From: Micromonospora arida | GTDB taxonomy: Bacteria; Actinomycetota; Actinomycetes; Mycobacteriales; Micromonosporaceae | NCBI RefSeq assembly: GCF_003857035.1 | Contig: NZ_QGSY01000169.1 | Coordinates: 1-50,915 of the forward strand | Direction of reading: 5' to 3' | DNA length: 50,915 nt | Part shown: one piece after another, positions 1 to 8,310 of the stretch | How the letters are laid out: every line of letters starts with the position of its first letter | Position numbering within the stretch: position 1 is the stretch's first letter | Notes under the pieces: model-generated | What the model was told of the DNA's origin: nothing | The model's input: only the letters and a program-made list of their open reading frames with translations | Databases searched by the model: none | Program-made: the position numbers and the translations under genes

Positions 1-120
1 GACCAGGCCGGCCTCGACCACGTCGCCGACGAACTCAACGACCGTCCCCGCATGACCCTGGGCTGGGCCACCCCAGGTGAGAAGATGACCCAGCTACTCG
101 GTGTTGCAACCACCGGTTGA
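1..120 (+). CDS. IS30-family transposase, C-terminal fragment (5' part outside window)
   Basis: The first 39 codons, open from base 1 to a TGA at 118-120, end in LNDRPRMTLGWATPGEKM followed by a short Leu-rich tail. This is the typical C-terminus of IS30-type DDE integrases (usual form LN.RPRKTLGW.TPAE). Only the tail is in view, so whether the transposase is intact cannot be judged. The insertion sits about 0.7 kb from a tRNA-Ser gene. A short hairpin (arms 152-157 and 161-166) follows the stop. I could not identify the right terminal inverted repeat with confidence. Confidence 0.75.
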   Translation, partial: DQAGLDHVADELNDRPRMTLGWATPGEKMTQLLGVATTG

Positions 121-288
121 GCCCGCCGTGCGAACGGAAACTGTCCAAGATCTCGACGAAGTCGAGGTGCCGGGCCGCAGCCGGCCATGTCGGTCGGCGG
201 TCGGGCGTTTGCGCCAGTCTCGGCCGCGAGGGGTGCCGAAGGTCGCAGCGGGGACGCGTCCCATTGAGTGGAGCAGGAGCTGGCAACC

Positions 289-657
289 ATGATCGCCATC
301 ACCTGGCCCGACCGCAGGGCCGACATCACCAATGCCCTGTCCGTCCTTGCGACCCTGCAACCCCACGGCATTGCGTCGTGGCCGGGCCTGACCGATGCCG
401 TGCACTGGCTCATTGACGACACGTTCTGGGACGGCCACGACCCCCGCGACGACATCGGAACTATCCTCGCCGATACCAGCGAGGCCGAAGCGATCATTGC
501 GACGCTCGAACCCTTGCTCGCCATCCTTGGCGCACTCGGACCCACCGCCCCCGACGATGACTACCTCACCCATCCCAGATGGCATGAAGTCACTCGGGCC
601 GCAACCGACACTCACCAACTCATGACTGGCAAAACCCCAAGCCGGCCCCAGCACTGA
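289..657 (+). CDS. SCO4402-like conserved hypothetical protein
   Basis: This gives 122 residues from an ATG at 289, preceded by AGGAG at 275-279 with good spacing. An in-frame GTG at 268 has no comparable ribosome site. The protein is soluble and acidic, with no signal peptide or membrane segment. It starts ITWPDRRADITNAL and carries LIDDTFWDG, IGTILAD and the tail DDDYLTHPRWHEV. From memory these match the small actinobacterial family named after Streptomyces SCO4402, whose function is unknown. It stands alone between the IS30 remnant and tRNA-Ser and may have arrived with the insertion. Family assignment is moderately sure; no function is claimed. Confidence 0.65.
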   Translation: MIAITWPDRRADITNALSVLATLQPHGIASWPGLTDAVHWLIDDTFWDGHDPRDDIGTILADTSEAEAIIATLEPLLAILGALGPTAPDDDYLTHPRWHEVTRAATDTHQLMTGKTPSRPQH

Positions 658-782
658 ACGACGAGCAGCGGCTCACGTCCGCCACCACAGGCGCGATTGC
701 CCCTGCGACGGGCCGCCGGTAGACCGGCCGGAACAGGTCAAGTGAGACGACAACTGAGACGGGAGCGACCGCGCAGACGACT

Positions 783-812
783 CAGGGCCGGTCCCCGTTA
801 GGGCCGGCCCTG
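783..812. terminator. Hairpin terminator-like, 9-bp stem
   Basis: The perfect arms cagggccgg (783-791) and ccggccctg (804-812) enclose a 12-base loop. There is no T-tract on the plus side, as is usual in high-GC actinobacteria. It lies between the 3' end of the gene ending at 657 and the 3' end of the minus-strand tRNA-Ser, so it could serve both. Confidence 0.55.
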
Positions 813-834
813 TCGTTCGTGCTGCTCAGGCGAG

Positions 835-919
835 CGGAGGATACGAGATTCGAACTCGTGAGGGTGTAAACCCAACACGCTTTCCAAGCGTGCGCCCTAG
901 GCCTCTAGGCGAATCCTCC
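835..919 (-). tRNA. tRNA-Ser, anticodon GGA
   Basis: The minus strand folds as an 85-nt class II tRNA. The acceptor arms are GGAGGAT (919-913) and ATCCTCC (842-836), with discriminator G at 835. The anticodon loop is TTGGAAA (anticodon GGA), followed by a long variable arm and a T-arm with GTTCGAATC. CCA is not encoded. The tRNA-Ser / SRP RNA / dnaX order is common in actinobacteria. Confidence 0.95.
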
Positions 920-1002
920 GCGAGCCAGGATACAGGCCCGTGTCGGGCGGGCCACCCCACCACCCCCTGAAGATCGACGGGCGGTCGGGTAGGCTGGGCG
1001 TC

Positions 1003-1088
1003 ACCTCCCGTGCGGCGGTATCTCGTGAACCTCCCCAGGGCCGGAAGGCAGCAAGGATAAGCGAGCTCTGCCGGGTGCACGGGAGGCC
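1003..1088 (+). ncRNA. ffs: Signal recognition particle RNA, small bacterial (4.5S) type
   Basis: The outer stem is formed by cctcccgtgc (1004-1013) and gcacgggagg (1077-1086). The conserved SRP domain IV apex is readable between them: CCAGGGCCGGAAGGCAGCA, the GGAA tetraloop stem bound by Ffh, followed by the asymmetric-loop strand. A T-run (1090-1094) directly follows the closing stem and should act as the terminator. The RNA works with Ffh to target nascent membrane and secreted proteins. The ends are set from the stem and are uncertain by a few bases. Confidence 0.93.
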
Positions 1089-1293
1089 TTTTTGTCTGTG
1101 GGCGGTTGATCCACTCGGCATCCGTGATGTCGCGGTGTCCCGGCCACGCGGACACCGCGGTTTCCAGGAAGCCGAGTCGATCAAGGCCGATAGCCGAGTC
1201 GATCAAGCCCGAAGGCCCAGGCGCCCCGGGGTGGTGGGTGGTCACCCGCGCCCGACCGGCGCAGAATGGCTCGGTCGAGAGGAGGCGGGACGA

Positions 1294-4200
1294 GTGACGC
1301 TGGCGCTCTACCGCAAGTACCGGCCGCGTACCTTCGCTGAGGTCATCGGTCAGGAGCACGTGACCGAGCCGCTGTCGCAGGCGCTGCGCAGCGGACGGCT
1401 CAACCACGCCTACCTCTTCTCCGGCCCCCGTGGCTGCGGCAAGACCACCAGCGCCCGGATCATGGCCCGCTCGCTCAACTGTGAGCAGGGCCCCACCCCC
1501 GAGCCGTGCGGCAAGTGTGAGTCCTGCCGCTCGCTGGCCACCGACGGCACCGGGTCGATCGACGTGATCGAGATCGACGCGGCCAGCCACGGCGGTGTCG
1601 ACGACGCCCGCGAGCTGCGCGAGCGCGCCTTCTTCGCGCCGGCCAGCAGCCGCTTCAAGATCTACATCATCGACGAGGCGCACATGGTCTCGACCCAGGG
1701 CTTCAACGCCCTGCTCAAGCTGGTCGAGGAGCCCCCGGAGTACGTCAAGTTCATCTTCGCCACCACCGAGCCGGAGAAGGTCCTCGGCACGATCCGGTCG
1801 CGGACCCACCACTACCCGTTCCGGCTGTTTCCGCCGAAGGTGGTCCGCCCGTACCTGGAGCAGCTCACCCAGGCCGAGGGCGTCGCCGTCGAGCCGGCGG
1901 TCTTTCCGCTGGTCGTCCGCGCCGGTGGCGGCAGCATGCGGGACAGCCTCTCCGTGCTCGACCAGCTCATCGCCGGCGCCGGCGCGGAGGGGGTCAGCTA
2001 CGCGCGGGCCGTCGCGCTGCTCGGTGTCACCGACTCGGCGCTGATCGACGAGATGTGCGACGCGCTGGCCGCCGGTGACGGCGCGGCCGCGTACGCCACC
2101 GTCGACCGGGTCGCCGAGGCCGGGCACGACATGCGCCGGTTCGCCTCCGACCTGCTGGAGCGACTCCGCGACCTGATCGTCATCCAGCAGGTGCCGGACG
2201 CCGCCGCGAAGGGTCTGATCGACGGCCCGGCCGACCAGATCGAGCGGATGGCAGCCCAGGCGTCGCAGCTCGGCTCGGCCACGCTGTCCCGTTGCGCAGA
2301 CATCGTGCACAACGGGCTGGTCGAGATGCGCGGCACCACAGCGCCCCGCCTGCTGCTGGAGCTGATCTGCGCCCGGATGCTGCTGCCCGGCGCGGACGAC
2401 TCCACCGGCGGCCTGCTCCAGCGCCTGGAGCGGATGGAACGCCGGCTCACCCTGGGCGGCACCGACGCGCCGTCGGCCGCCGCCGGCTCCGCGCCGACCA
2501 ACCACCCAGGGGTACGCCCACAGCAAGCCACCCCGGTCCCGGCTGCCGCCACCCCGGCACCCGCGAACGCCCCGACCTCCGCACCGCCGTGGGCGGTCGA
2601 CCCGGCAGCGTCCCCGACCCAGAGCGCTGCGGGCGCTCCCGCCCCGGCTGCTTCGGTCACCGGGGCACCCGCCACGCACGCTCCGACCTCCGGTGCACCT
2701 ACCTCGTACGTCGTGGCGGCCGACTCGCCGATCCCGGTCTCTCCCGGCGCGTCGACCGGGTCGGCCCCCGCTGACCAGGCCGGGTCCGTCTCACCCGCCG
2801 GGCCGGCCCCGCGTCGCGTGGTGCCACCGTCGGCGGTGCTTCCCGACCCGGCCACGCCCGCGCCGCCCCGACCCGGAGCGCCGCCCGCCGCGCTGGACGC
2901 GGTCGCGGTCCGCCGCGTCTGGCCCGACGTGGTCGGCAAGGTCAACCGGACCAACAAGCGGATCGCCGCCCTGATGCGCGACGCGGTCGTCCGCGAACTC
3001 GACGGCGACATGCTGGTGCTGACGGTGAAGTCCACAGTGCTGGCCAAGATGATGGCCGACCACGCGGCCGTGCTCACCGACGCGCTCTACGAGGAGTTGG
3101 GCGGGCGCTGGCAGATCCGGTGCGAGGTGGCCGGCGAGCGCGGTGGCGTATCGCTGTCCGGCTCACCGCGCACACAGCAGACCGCACCGGCCCGCCCCGA
3201 CGCGCCCGCCGCCGCGCCCCCGACTGCCGCCGGCCCGACGAGCGCGCCGCCGGGGCCGAGCACGAACCCCGCGCCAGCCTCGAACCCCGCGCCAGCCTCG
3301 AACCCCGCGCCAGCCTCGAACCCCGCGCCTGGCTCGAACGCCGTGTCCGGCTCGAACCCCGCGCCTGGTTCGAACGGTGCGCCTGGTTCGAACGCAGCGC
3401 CTGGGTCCAACGCCGCGTCCGGCTCGAACGCCGCGCCTGGTTCGAACGGTGCGCCTGGCTCGACCGCAGCGCCTGGGTCCAACGCCGCGTCTGGCTCGAA
3501 CGCCGCGCCTGGTTCGAACGGTGCGCCTGGTTCGAACGCAGCGCCTGGGTCCAACGCCGCGTCCGGCTCGAACCCCGCACCTGGCTCGAACGGTGCGCCT
3601 GGCTCGACCGCAGCGCCAGGTGCGAACGCCGCCGGGCGGGGGACTGTGGGACCCAACGCCCCGACCGCCGCCGGTCCGACGAACGCCTCGCCGGCCGCAG
3701 CGAACCCGACCGGCCCCGGCTCGGCTTCGCGTGGCGGTGTCGGTGCGGGTTCCGCTGGTCACGGTGCTGGTGGGCAGGGCGCAGCGCCCTCCGCCCCGGC
3801 GGACGACGACGGCGACTGGCCGGAGGCGGCCCGCCCCGGCGGCGGCGCCCTCGCCGCCGAGGCTAAGGATGACGAGGACTGGCCGGAGGCCGCCCGACCT
3901 GGCGGCGCGTCGGCCGGAAACGAGTCGAGCCCGCACTCCGCATCGGCGTCGAGCGGCGCGAACGGCAACCCCGGGAGCGGGAACGCCGGGAACGGCAGCG
4001 GCACCAACGGTGGTGGCGCGAACGGCACCGGGCCGGAAGGTTCGGGCGGTTCCGGGTCAGCGGCCGGTGGCGGTAAGCCGGGCGGGCGGGGTAACCCGAC
4101 ACCGGCGGCCCGGCAGCCGGCGACAGCCGGTGGTGCGCCGGTGAGCAGCGCCATCGCCGCGGCTCGCGCGGCGGCGGCGGGGCGCGGTGCGCGTACCGGA

Positions 4201-4464
4201 GCGGCAGCCCGGCCGGTCGCGGACGCCGAATGGGCGGGCGAGCCGCCCTACGACCCGGACTTCGACGGCCCAGCGCGGGCCGGCCGACCCGGCGGCGCGG
4301 CACCGGCTGCGGCCCCGGCCTTCGAGGGGTTCGACCCGGGCGACGAGCCGTTGGACGAGATCATCGACGAGAAGACCGCACGGGAGTCCAGCGAGGAGCA
4401 GGCGGTACGGCTGCTCCGGGAAACCTTCGGCGCCGAGAAGATCAACGAGGTCGACGCCCGCTGA
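1294..4464 (+). CDS. dnaX: DNA polymerase III subunit gamma/tau
   Basis: Clamp-loader ATPase, 1056 residues from a GTG at 1294 with GAGAGGAGG just upstream. The frame is open further 5' but runs through the SRP RNA, so that start is rejected. Visible motifs are Walker A GPRGCGKT (44-51), the zinc cysteines C63, C72, C75 and C78, Walker B IIDEAH (125-130) and sensor-1 region ATTEP (156-160). The usual SRC motif reads SRT (169-171). Domain III ends near residue 370. The rest is a very long Pro/Ala/Gly/Asn-rich linker holding a 20-unit hexapeptide repeat (658-777) and a duplicated DWPEAARPGG block, then an acidic C-terminus. This is far larger than the roughly 580-780 residues of typical DnaX. 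No A AAA AAG slippery site was noticed, so a frameshifted gamma form is not supported. ybaB and recR follow, as in many bacteria. Confidence 0.95.
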   Translation: MTLALYRKYRPRTFAEVIGQEHVTEPLSQALRSGRLNHAYLFSGPRGCGKTTSARIMARSLNCEQGPTPEPCGKCESCRSLATDGTGSIDVIEIDAASHGGVDDARELRERAFFAPASSRFKIYIIDEAHMVSTQGFNALLKLVEEPPEYVKFIFATTEPEKVLGTIRSRTHHYPFRLFPPKVVRPYLEQLTQAEGVAVEPAVFPLVVRAGGGSMRDSLSVLDQLIAGAGAEGVSYARAVALLGVTDSALIDEMCDALAAGDGAAAYATVDRVAEAGHDMRRFASDLLERLRDLIVIQQVPDAAAKGLIDGPADQIERMAAQASQLGSATLSRCADIVHNGLVEMRGTTAPRLLLELICARMLLPGADDSTGGLLQRLERMERRLTLGGTDAPSAAAGSAPTNHPGVRPQQATPVPAAATPAPANAPTSAPPWAVDPAASPTQSAAGAPAPAASVTGAPATHAPTSGAPTSYVVAADSPIPVSPGASTGSAPADQAGSVSPAGPAPRRVVPPSAVLPDPATPAPPRPGAPPAALDAVAVRRVWPDVVGKVNRTNKRIAALMRDAVVRELDGDMLVLTVKSTVLAKMMADHAAVLTDALYEELGGRWQIRCEVAGERGGVSLSGSPRTQQTAPARPDAPAAAPPTAAGPTSAPPGPSTNPAPASNPAPASNPAPASNPAPGSNAVSGSNPAPGSNGAPGSNAAPGSNAASGSNAAPGSNGAPGSTAAPGSNAASGSNAAPGSNGAPGSNAAPGSNAASGSNPAPGSNGAPGSTAAPGANAAGRGTVGPNAPTAAGPTNASPAAANPTGPGSASRGGVGAGSAGHGAGGQGAAPSAPADDDGDWPEAARPGGGALAAEAKDDEDWPEAARPGGASAGNESSPHSASASSGANGNPGSGNAGNGSGTNGGGANGTGPEGSGGSGSAAGGGKPGGRGNPTPAARQPATAGGAPVSSAIAAARAAAAGRGARTGAAARPVADAEWAGEPPYDPDFDGPARAGRPGGAAPAAAPAFEGFDPGDEPLDEIIDEKTARESSEEQAVRLLRETFGAEKINEVDAR
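3265..3624 (+). repeat. Coding tandem repeat in dnaX, 18-bp units with a 72-bp higher order
   Basis: Twenty consecutive 18-bp units encode variants of Asn-x-Ala-Pro-Gly-Ser. The first are NPAPAS x3, then NPAPGS, NAVSGS and NPAPGS. From 3373 the units fall into a four-unit cycle (NGAPGS, N/TAAPGS, NAASGS, NA/PAPGS) that recurs at 3373, 3445, 3517 and 3589, exactly 72 bp apart. Three full cycles plus a partial fourth are present. The near-identical DNA of the cycles points to recent duplication or slippage. Confidence 0.95.
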
Positions 4465-4482
4465 CAACGCGTCCCCGGCTCG

Positions 4483-4554
4483 GCGATCTTGCAGTTTCGG
4501 GTGTCGCCTTGCGCAGAATGCCCCCTTATGTCGAGGCAGAAAGTGCAAGATCGC
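4483..4554 (-). repeat. Dispersed palindromic element, copy A
   Basis: The element is 72 bp with outer arms gcgatcttgcagtttc and gaaagtgcaagatcgc, complementary except for one internal position. Read on the minus strand it matches copy B (23550-23620) in the arms and also in an inner box CATAAGGGG, and the same CCGAAA precedes the second arm. It lies between the convergent dnaX and DUF998 genes and overlaps the last codons of the latter. A bidirectional terminator role is plausible. Confidence 0.85.
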
Positions 4555-5197
4555 GCAGGGGAGGAGGTTCGGCCAGCAGGACTCCCAGGGAGCAGGCCCA
4601 GAGAGGGAACGGAAGCACAGCTACCCGTTCCATACCGCCTACCCCGATCCCCAGGCCTTGCTGGGCGGCGAACAGGGTCGTTCCGGCCAGCGCGATGAGC
4701 CCGGCGGTGAGGGTGAGTCGTCGCCACCGGCCGAGCGTCGTGCTGCGGGGTGCGAAGCCGGCGAGGAGCAGGCCGATGTTGCCTATCCCCATGATCAGGA
4801 CTGCGCCGAGGACGTGCAGGTTCTCGTCGATGTCGGCCGGGTAGAGGGCCACGAGGGCGTATCCACCGGTGGCCAGCAGCAGGAGTGTCTGGGCCGTGCG
4901 CACCATCGGACCGTGACCGAGGATCCGCCAGGTCAGCAGGAGCCCGGCGGCGAGCAGGACGGCGGTGGCCAGTGTCGCGGTGTTCATCAGTGGGTGCCAC
5001 GGTGAGCAGACGTAGCGGGGGCGGGTGGTGTCCCAGATGCCGCAGTGGGCGTTGCCGAGGTCGCTGATGTTGTGGGTGGCCCAGCTGTAGGGGGGCTCGC
5101 GCCACCGCAGCCCGGTGATCAGGCTGGCGACGAGGAAGATGGGCGCGGCCGCGAGCCAGCACAGTGCGCCGACCCGGCCGGTGCGGTTGAGGTTCAT
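4526..5197 (-). CDS. DUF998-family integral membrane protein
   Basis: 223 residues from an ATG at 5197 (MNLNRTGRV). The protein has about six hydrophobic segments, with short loops carrying HNISDLGN, CSPWHPLMN and LYPADIDENLHVLGA, the pattern of DUF998 multipass proteins. Function is unknown. It is transcribed against dnaX and ybaB and breaks the dnaX-ybaB-recR order. The last residues (about RDLALSAST) and the TAA stop lie inside palindromic element A, so the natural C-terminus appears to have been replaced when the element inserted. No strong ribosome site is visible. Longer in-frame extensions run into the divergent ybaB promoter region and are unlikely. Confidence 0.75.
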   Translation of the reverse strand: MNLNRTGRVGALCWLAAAPIFLVASLITGLRWREPPYSWATHNISDLGNAHCGIWDTTRPRYVCSPWHPLMNTATLATAVLLAAGLLLTWRILGHGPMVRTAQTLLLLATGGYALVALYPADIDENLHVLGAVLIMGIGNIGLLLAGFAPRSTTLGRWRRLTLTAGLIALAGTTLFAAQQGLGIGVGGMERVAVLPFPLWACSLGVLLAEPPPLRDLALSAST

Positions 5198-5374
5198 GCC
5201 ACGAGCAGACCAGTGCGACGGGTATGGGCGCACTACCAGCAGATGGCCGGTTCGGGGTAGGGGTAGCCGTACCCGAAGGCTCGGCGTGGGCGGACGCACC
5301 GGGCGGGGCGAGGTCGGTCCCAGCGGATAGGCTGAGCGGCGGTCGAGCAGACGAGTGCGAGAAGGAGCCATCCC

Positions 5375-5707
5375 GTGCGCCCAGGTGGACAGCCGAACAT
5401 GCAGCAGATGCTGAAGCAGGCGCAGAAGATGCAGCAGCAGATCGCCGCCGCCCAGGCCGAGCTGGCCGAGGCCGAGCTGACCGGCACCGCCGGCGGCGGG
5501 CTGGTCACCGCGACGGTCTCCGGCTCCGGTGAGTTGAAGGCCATCAAGATCGACCCGAAGGCCGTCGACCCGGACGACGTGGAGACGCTGGAGGATCTGG
5601 TCGTCGCGGCCGTGCACAACGCCGCCGAGGCGGCCCGGGAGCTGACCGAGCGCAAGATGGGCCCGGTCGCCGGCGGCATGGGCGGCCTCGGCCTGCCCGG
5701 TTTCTGA
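5375..5707 (+). CDS. ybaB: YbaB/EbfC family nucleoid-associated protein
   Basis: 110 residues from a GTG at 5375 with AAGGAG at 5362-5367. It is a small DNA-binding protein with a Gln/Lys-rich N-terminal helix ([15 protein letters not shown]), the central motif [22 protein letters not shown] and a C-terminal helix containing [13 protein letters not shown]. The Gly/Met-rich tail is typical. The family forms dimers that bind DNA and is almost always found next to recR. Here recR starts 8 bases downstream, so the two are co-transcribed. Role in the cell: nucleoid association, possibly aiding RecR-dependent repair (family knowledge). Confidence 0.93.
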   Translation: MRPGGQPNMQQMLKQAQKMQQQIAAAQAELAEAELTGTAGGGLVTATVSGSGELKAIKIDPKAVDPDDVETLEDLVVAAVHNAAEAARELTERKMGPVAGGMGGLGLPGF

Positions 5708-5715
5708 GCCGGCAG

Positions 5716-6309
5716 ATGTACGAAGGTGCCATCCAGGATCTGATCGACGAGCTGGGGCGGCTGCCGGGCGTGGGCCCGAAGAGCGCTCAGCGGATCGCGT
5801 TTTACGTCCTCTCGGCGGATCCGGCCGACGTCAACCGGCTGGCCGGCGCGCTGCGCAAGGTCAAGGAGCTGGTGCGGTTCTGCACGACCTGCTACAACGT
5901 GGCCGAGTCCGAGCAGTGCCGGATCTGCCGCGACCCGCGCCGCACCGACGAGGTGCTGTGCGTGGTGGAGGAGCCCAAGGACGTGGTGGCCGTCGAGCGG
6001 ACGGGTGAGTTCCGCGGTCGCTACCACGTGCTGGGTGGCGCGATCAATCCGCTGGAGGGGATCGGCCCGGACAACCTGCGCATCCGGGAGCTGATGATCC
6101 GGCTCGGTGGCGGCGGTGTGCGGGAGTTGATCCTGGCCACGGATCCGAACACCGAGGGCGAGGCGACCGCCACCTACCTGGCGTTGATGGTGAAGCCGAT
6201 GGGCATCTCGGTGACCCGGCTGGCCAGCGGGCTGCCGGTCGGCGGCGATCTGGAGTACGCCGACGAGATCACCCTCGGTCGGGCCTTCGAGGGGCGCCGC
6301 GCGGTCTGA
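5716..6309 (+). CDS. recR: Recombination mediator protein RecR
   Basis: 197 residues, full length for the family. In order: the N-terminal helix-hairpin-helix ([20 protein letters not shown], about 13-32), a four-cysteine zinc finger CTTCYNV...CRIC (about 56-74), the Toprim domain beginning [12 protein letters not shown] (about 84) with the acidic run [12 protein letters not shown] (about 140), and a C-terminal Walker-B-like segment. RecR acts with RecO and RecF to load RecA on gapped DNA. It follows ybaB by 8 bases. The ribosome site is weak, so translation is probably coupled to ybaB. A strong hairpin follows the stop. In Streptomyces lysC-asd lies close to recR; here about 15 kb separates them. 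Confidence 0.96.
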   Translation: MYEGAIQDLIDELGRLPGVGPKSAQRIAFYVLSADPADVNRLAGALRKVKELVRFCTTCYNVAESEQCRICRDPRRTDEVLCVVEEPKDVVAVERTGEFRGRYHVLGGAINPLEGIGPDNLRIRELMIRLGGGGVRELILATDPNTEGEATATYLALMVKPMGISVTRLASGLPVGGDLEYADEITLGRAFEGRRAV

Positions 6310-6325
6310 TTCCCTGACGTACGGC

Positions 6326-6360
6326 CGGTGGCCGGCACCCCGTGTGGGTGCCGGCCACCG
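6326..6360 (+). terminator. Strong 15-bp hairpin after recR
   Basis: The perfect arms 6326-6340 and 6346-6360 enclose a 5-base loop (cgtgt). It has no T-tract but is very stable, and it closes the dnaX-ybaB-recR unit. The noncoding stretch 6310-6623 (314 bases) holds this hairpin, a local AT-richer patch near 6420-6480 that may carry the promoter of the ABC operon, and nothing else I can name. Confidence 0.8.
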
Positions 6361-6623
6361 CTGCGTCCGTGCCCGGAAATGATCTGACACCTGTGCCCTC
6401 ATCGGGGCTGTTCGACGTAACAGTTTGGCATCGCGGGTGCTGATTGATCGGTTTTTGCCGCTGTTTACCTAAGAATCGAATGTCAAGCGGCGGTTGAGGC
6501 ACGATCCGATACCAACCGTCCACTCAGCGGTTTCCGGGTGGACGCATCGGGAGCTATGGTCACCGCCATCGGTGACCCCTGTCACCACGTTGTCCGTACC
6601 CCCAAGGACGAGGTGAAGCACAC

Positions 6624-8288
6624 ATGCGTGCACCCAGGCCGAAGGTCGCGATCGCGGCCATCGCGGTCGCGGCCCTCGCGGTAGCAGGCTGCGCCGAGAG
6701 CAACCGCGACGACGACAAATCCGGTGGTAGCAAGAAGGACACCCTCGTCTTCGGCGTCGCCGGAGACCCGAAGGTGCTCGACCCGAGCTTCGCCAGCGAC
6801 GGTGAGTCGCTGCGTGTGGCGCGTCAGGTCTTCGAGACCCTGGTCCGACCGGAGGAGGGTGGCACCAAGGTCACCCCCGGCCTGGCCGAGTCCTGGACTC
6901 CGGACGCCGCCGGCACCACCTGGACCTTCAAGCTCCGCTCGGGCGTGAAGTTCCACGACGGCACCGACTTCAACGCCGAGGCCGTCTGCGTCAACTTCAA
7001 CCGCTGGTACAACGCCAAGGGCCTCATGCAGAGCCCGGACGTGACCGCGTACTGGCAGGACGTCATGGGCGGCTTCGCCAAGAACGAGGACGCGGAGCTC
7101 CCGCCGAGCCTCTTCAAGTCGTGCGCCGCCAAGGACGCGACCACTGTGGACCTGGCGTTCACCCGGGTCTCCAGCAAGGTTCCGGCCGCGCTGATGCTTC
7201 CCTCGTTCTCCATCCACAGCCCGAAGGCGCTGCAGGAGTTCGACGCGAGCAACGTCGCCGGCACCGCCGAGGACATCAAGTACCCGGCGTACGCCACGGC
7301 GCACCCGACCGGCACCGGCCCGTTCAAGTTCAAGGCCTGGGACGTCGCCAACAAGACGCTGACCCTGGAGCGCAACGAGGACTACTCGGGCACCAAGGCC
7401 AAGCTGAAGACCCTGATCTTCAAGACGATCTCGGACGAGAACGCCCGCAAGCAGGCGCTGCGCTCCGGCGACATCCAGGGCTACGACCTGGTTGGCCCGG
7501 CCGACGTCGAGCCGCTGAAGAGCGAGGGCTTCAACATGCTCACGCGCCCGGCGTTCAACGTGCTCTACCTGGCGATGAACCAGAAGGGCAACCCGAAGCT
7601 CGCCGACATCCGTGTCCGGCAGGCCATCGCGTACGCCCTGAACCGTCAGCAGCTGGTCACGTCCAAGCTGCCGCCGGGTGCCAAGGTCGCCGACAACTTC
7701 ATGCCGGACACCGTCGAGGGCTGGAACGGTGACGTCACGAAGTACACCTACGACCCGGCCAAGGCGAAGGCGCTGCTGGCCGAGGCCGGCGCGTCGAACC
7801 TGACGCTGAAGTTCCACTACCCGACCGAGGTCACCCGGCCGTACATGCCGAACCCGAAGGACATCTTCGAGTTGCTCTCGGCGGACCTGAAGGCCGTTGG
7901 CATCACCGTCGAGGGGATCCCGCTGAAGTGGAGCCCGGACTACCTGAACGCCACCACCTCGGGTAGCAAGCACGACATCCACTTCCTGGGCTGGACCGGC
8001 GACTACGGCGACGCCTACAACTTCATCGGCACCTTCTTCGACCGGCCGAAGGACGAGTGGGGCTTCAACAACAAGGCCCTGTTCGACCAGTTCAAGGACG
8101 CGGACACCACCGCGGACATCGCGGCCCGGACCGAGAAGTACAAGGCCCTGAACAAGTCCGTGATGGAGTTCCTGCCCGGTGTGCCGATCTCGCACTCGCC
8201 GCCGGCGATCGTGTTCGGCAAGGACGTGACCGGCGTCAAGGCGAGCCCGCTCACCGACGAGCGCTTCGCCACCGCCGAGTTCAAGTAA
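6624..8288 (+). CDS. ABC transporter substrate-binding lipoprotein, oligopeptide/dipeptide type (SBP family 5)
   Basis: 554 residues. The signal peptide has a lipobox LAVAGC, so C23 should be lipidated after cleavage and anchor the protein outside the membrane. The mature part starts with an acidic/Ser-rich tether. It then shows the family-5 pattern VFGVAGDPKVLDP, GLAESWTPDAAGTTWTFKLRSGVKFHDGTDF split across early strands, a middle IRVRQAIAYALNRQQL, and a C-terminal FLGWTGDYGDAYNFI. It collects peptides or related substrates for the permease genes just downstream. The exact ligand cannot be read from sequence. It is the first gene of a five-gene unit. A stable hairpin separates it from the permeases and probably raises its expression relative to them. 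Confidence 0.93.
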   Translation: MRAPRPKVAIAAIAVAALAVAGCAESNRDDDKSGGSKKDTLVFGVAGDPKVLDPSFASDGESLRVARQVFETLVRPEEGGTKVTPGLAESWTPDAAGTTWTFKLRSGVKFHDGTDFNAEAVCVNFNRWYNAKGLMQSPDVTAYWQDVMGGFAKNEDAELPPSLFKSCAAKDATTVDLAFTRVSSKVPAALMLPSFSIHSPKALQEFDASNVAGTAEDIKYPAYATAHPTGTGPFKFKAWDVANKTLTLERNEDYSGTKAKLKTLIFKTISDENARKQALRSGDIQGYDLVGPADVEPLKSEGFNMLTRPAFNVLYLAMNQKGNPKLADIRVRQAIAYALNRQQLVTSKLPPGAKVADNFMPDTVEGWNGDVTKYTYDPAKAKALLAEAGASNLTLKFHYPTEVTRPYMPNPKDIFELLSADLKAVGITVEGIPLKWSPDYLNATTSGSKHDIHFLGWTGDYGDAYNFIGTFFDRPKDEWGFNNKALFDQFKDADTTADIAARTEKYKALNKSVMEFLPGVPISHSPPAIVFGKDVTGVKASPLTDERFATAEFK

Positions 8289-8310
8289 GTCCTGATCTGA
8301 CGCAAGGAAC

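Noticed and set aside
940..1293. Upstream extension of the dnaX reading frame
   Set aside because: It runs through the SRP RNA; the GTG at 1294 has a strong ribosome site and begins the conserved N-terminus ALYRKYRPRTF.
826..2679. Long minus-strand frame over dnaX and tRNA-Ser
   Set aside because: Arg/Gly-rich translation without domains, antisense to dnaX; a GC-codon shadow.
3265..3624. CRISPR-like array
   Set aside because: No spacers of independent sequence; the units are contiguous, coding and in frame with dnaX.
3074..3936. Several repetitive frames over the dnaX repeat on both strands
   Set aside because: They arise because an 18-bp repeat keeps all six frames open; only the dnaX frame is supported.
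1294..4464. Programmed frameshift to make a gamma form of DnaX
   Set aside because: No A-rich slippery heptamer was found near the end of domain III.
6361..6623. Promoter or riboswitch in front of the ABC operon
   Set aside because: An AT-richer patch is present but no convincing -35/-10 pair or known riboswitch fold could be read.
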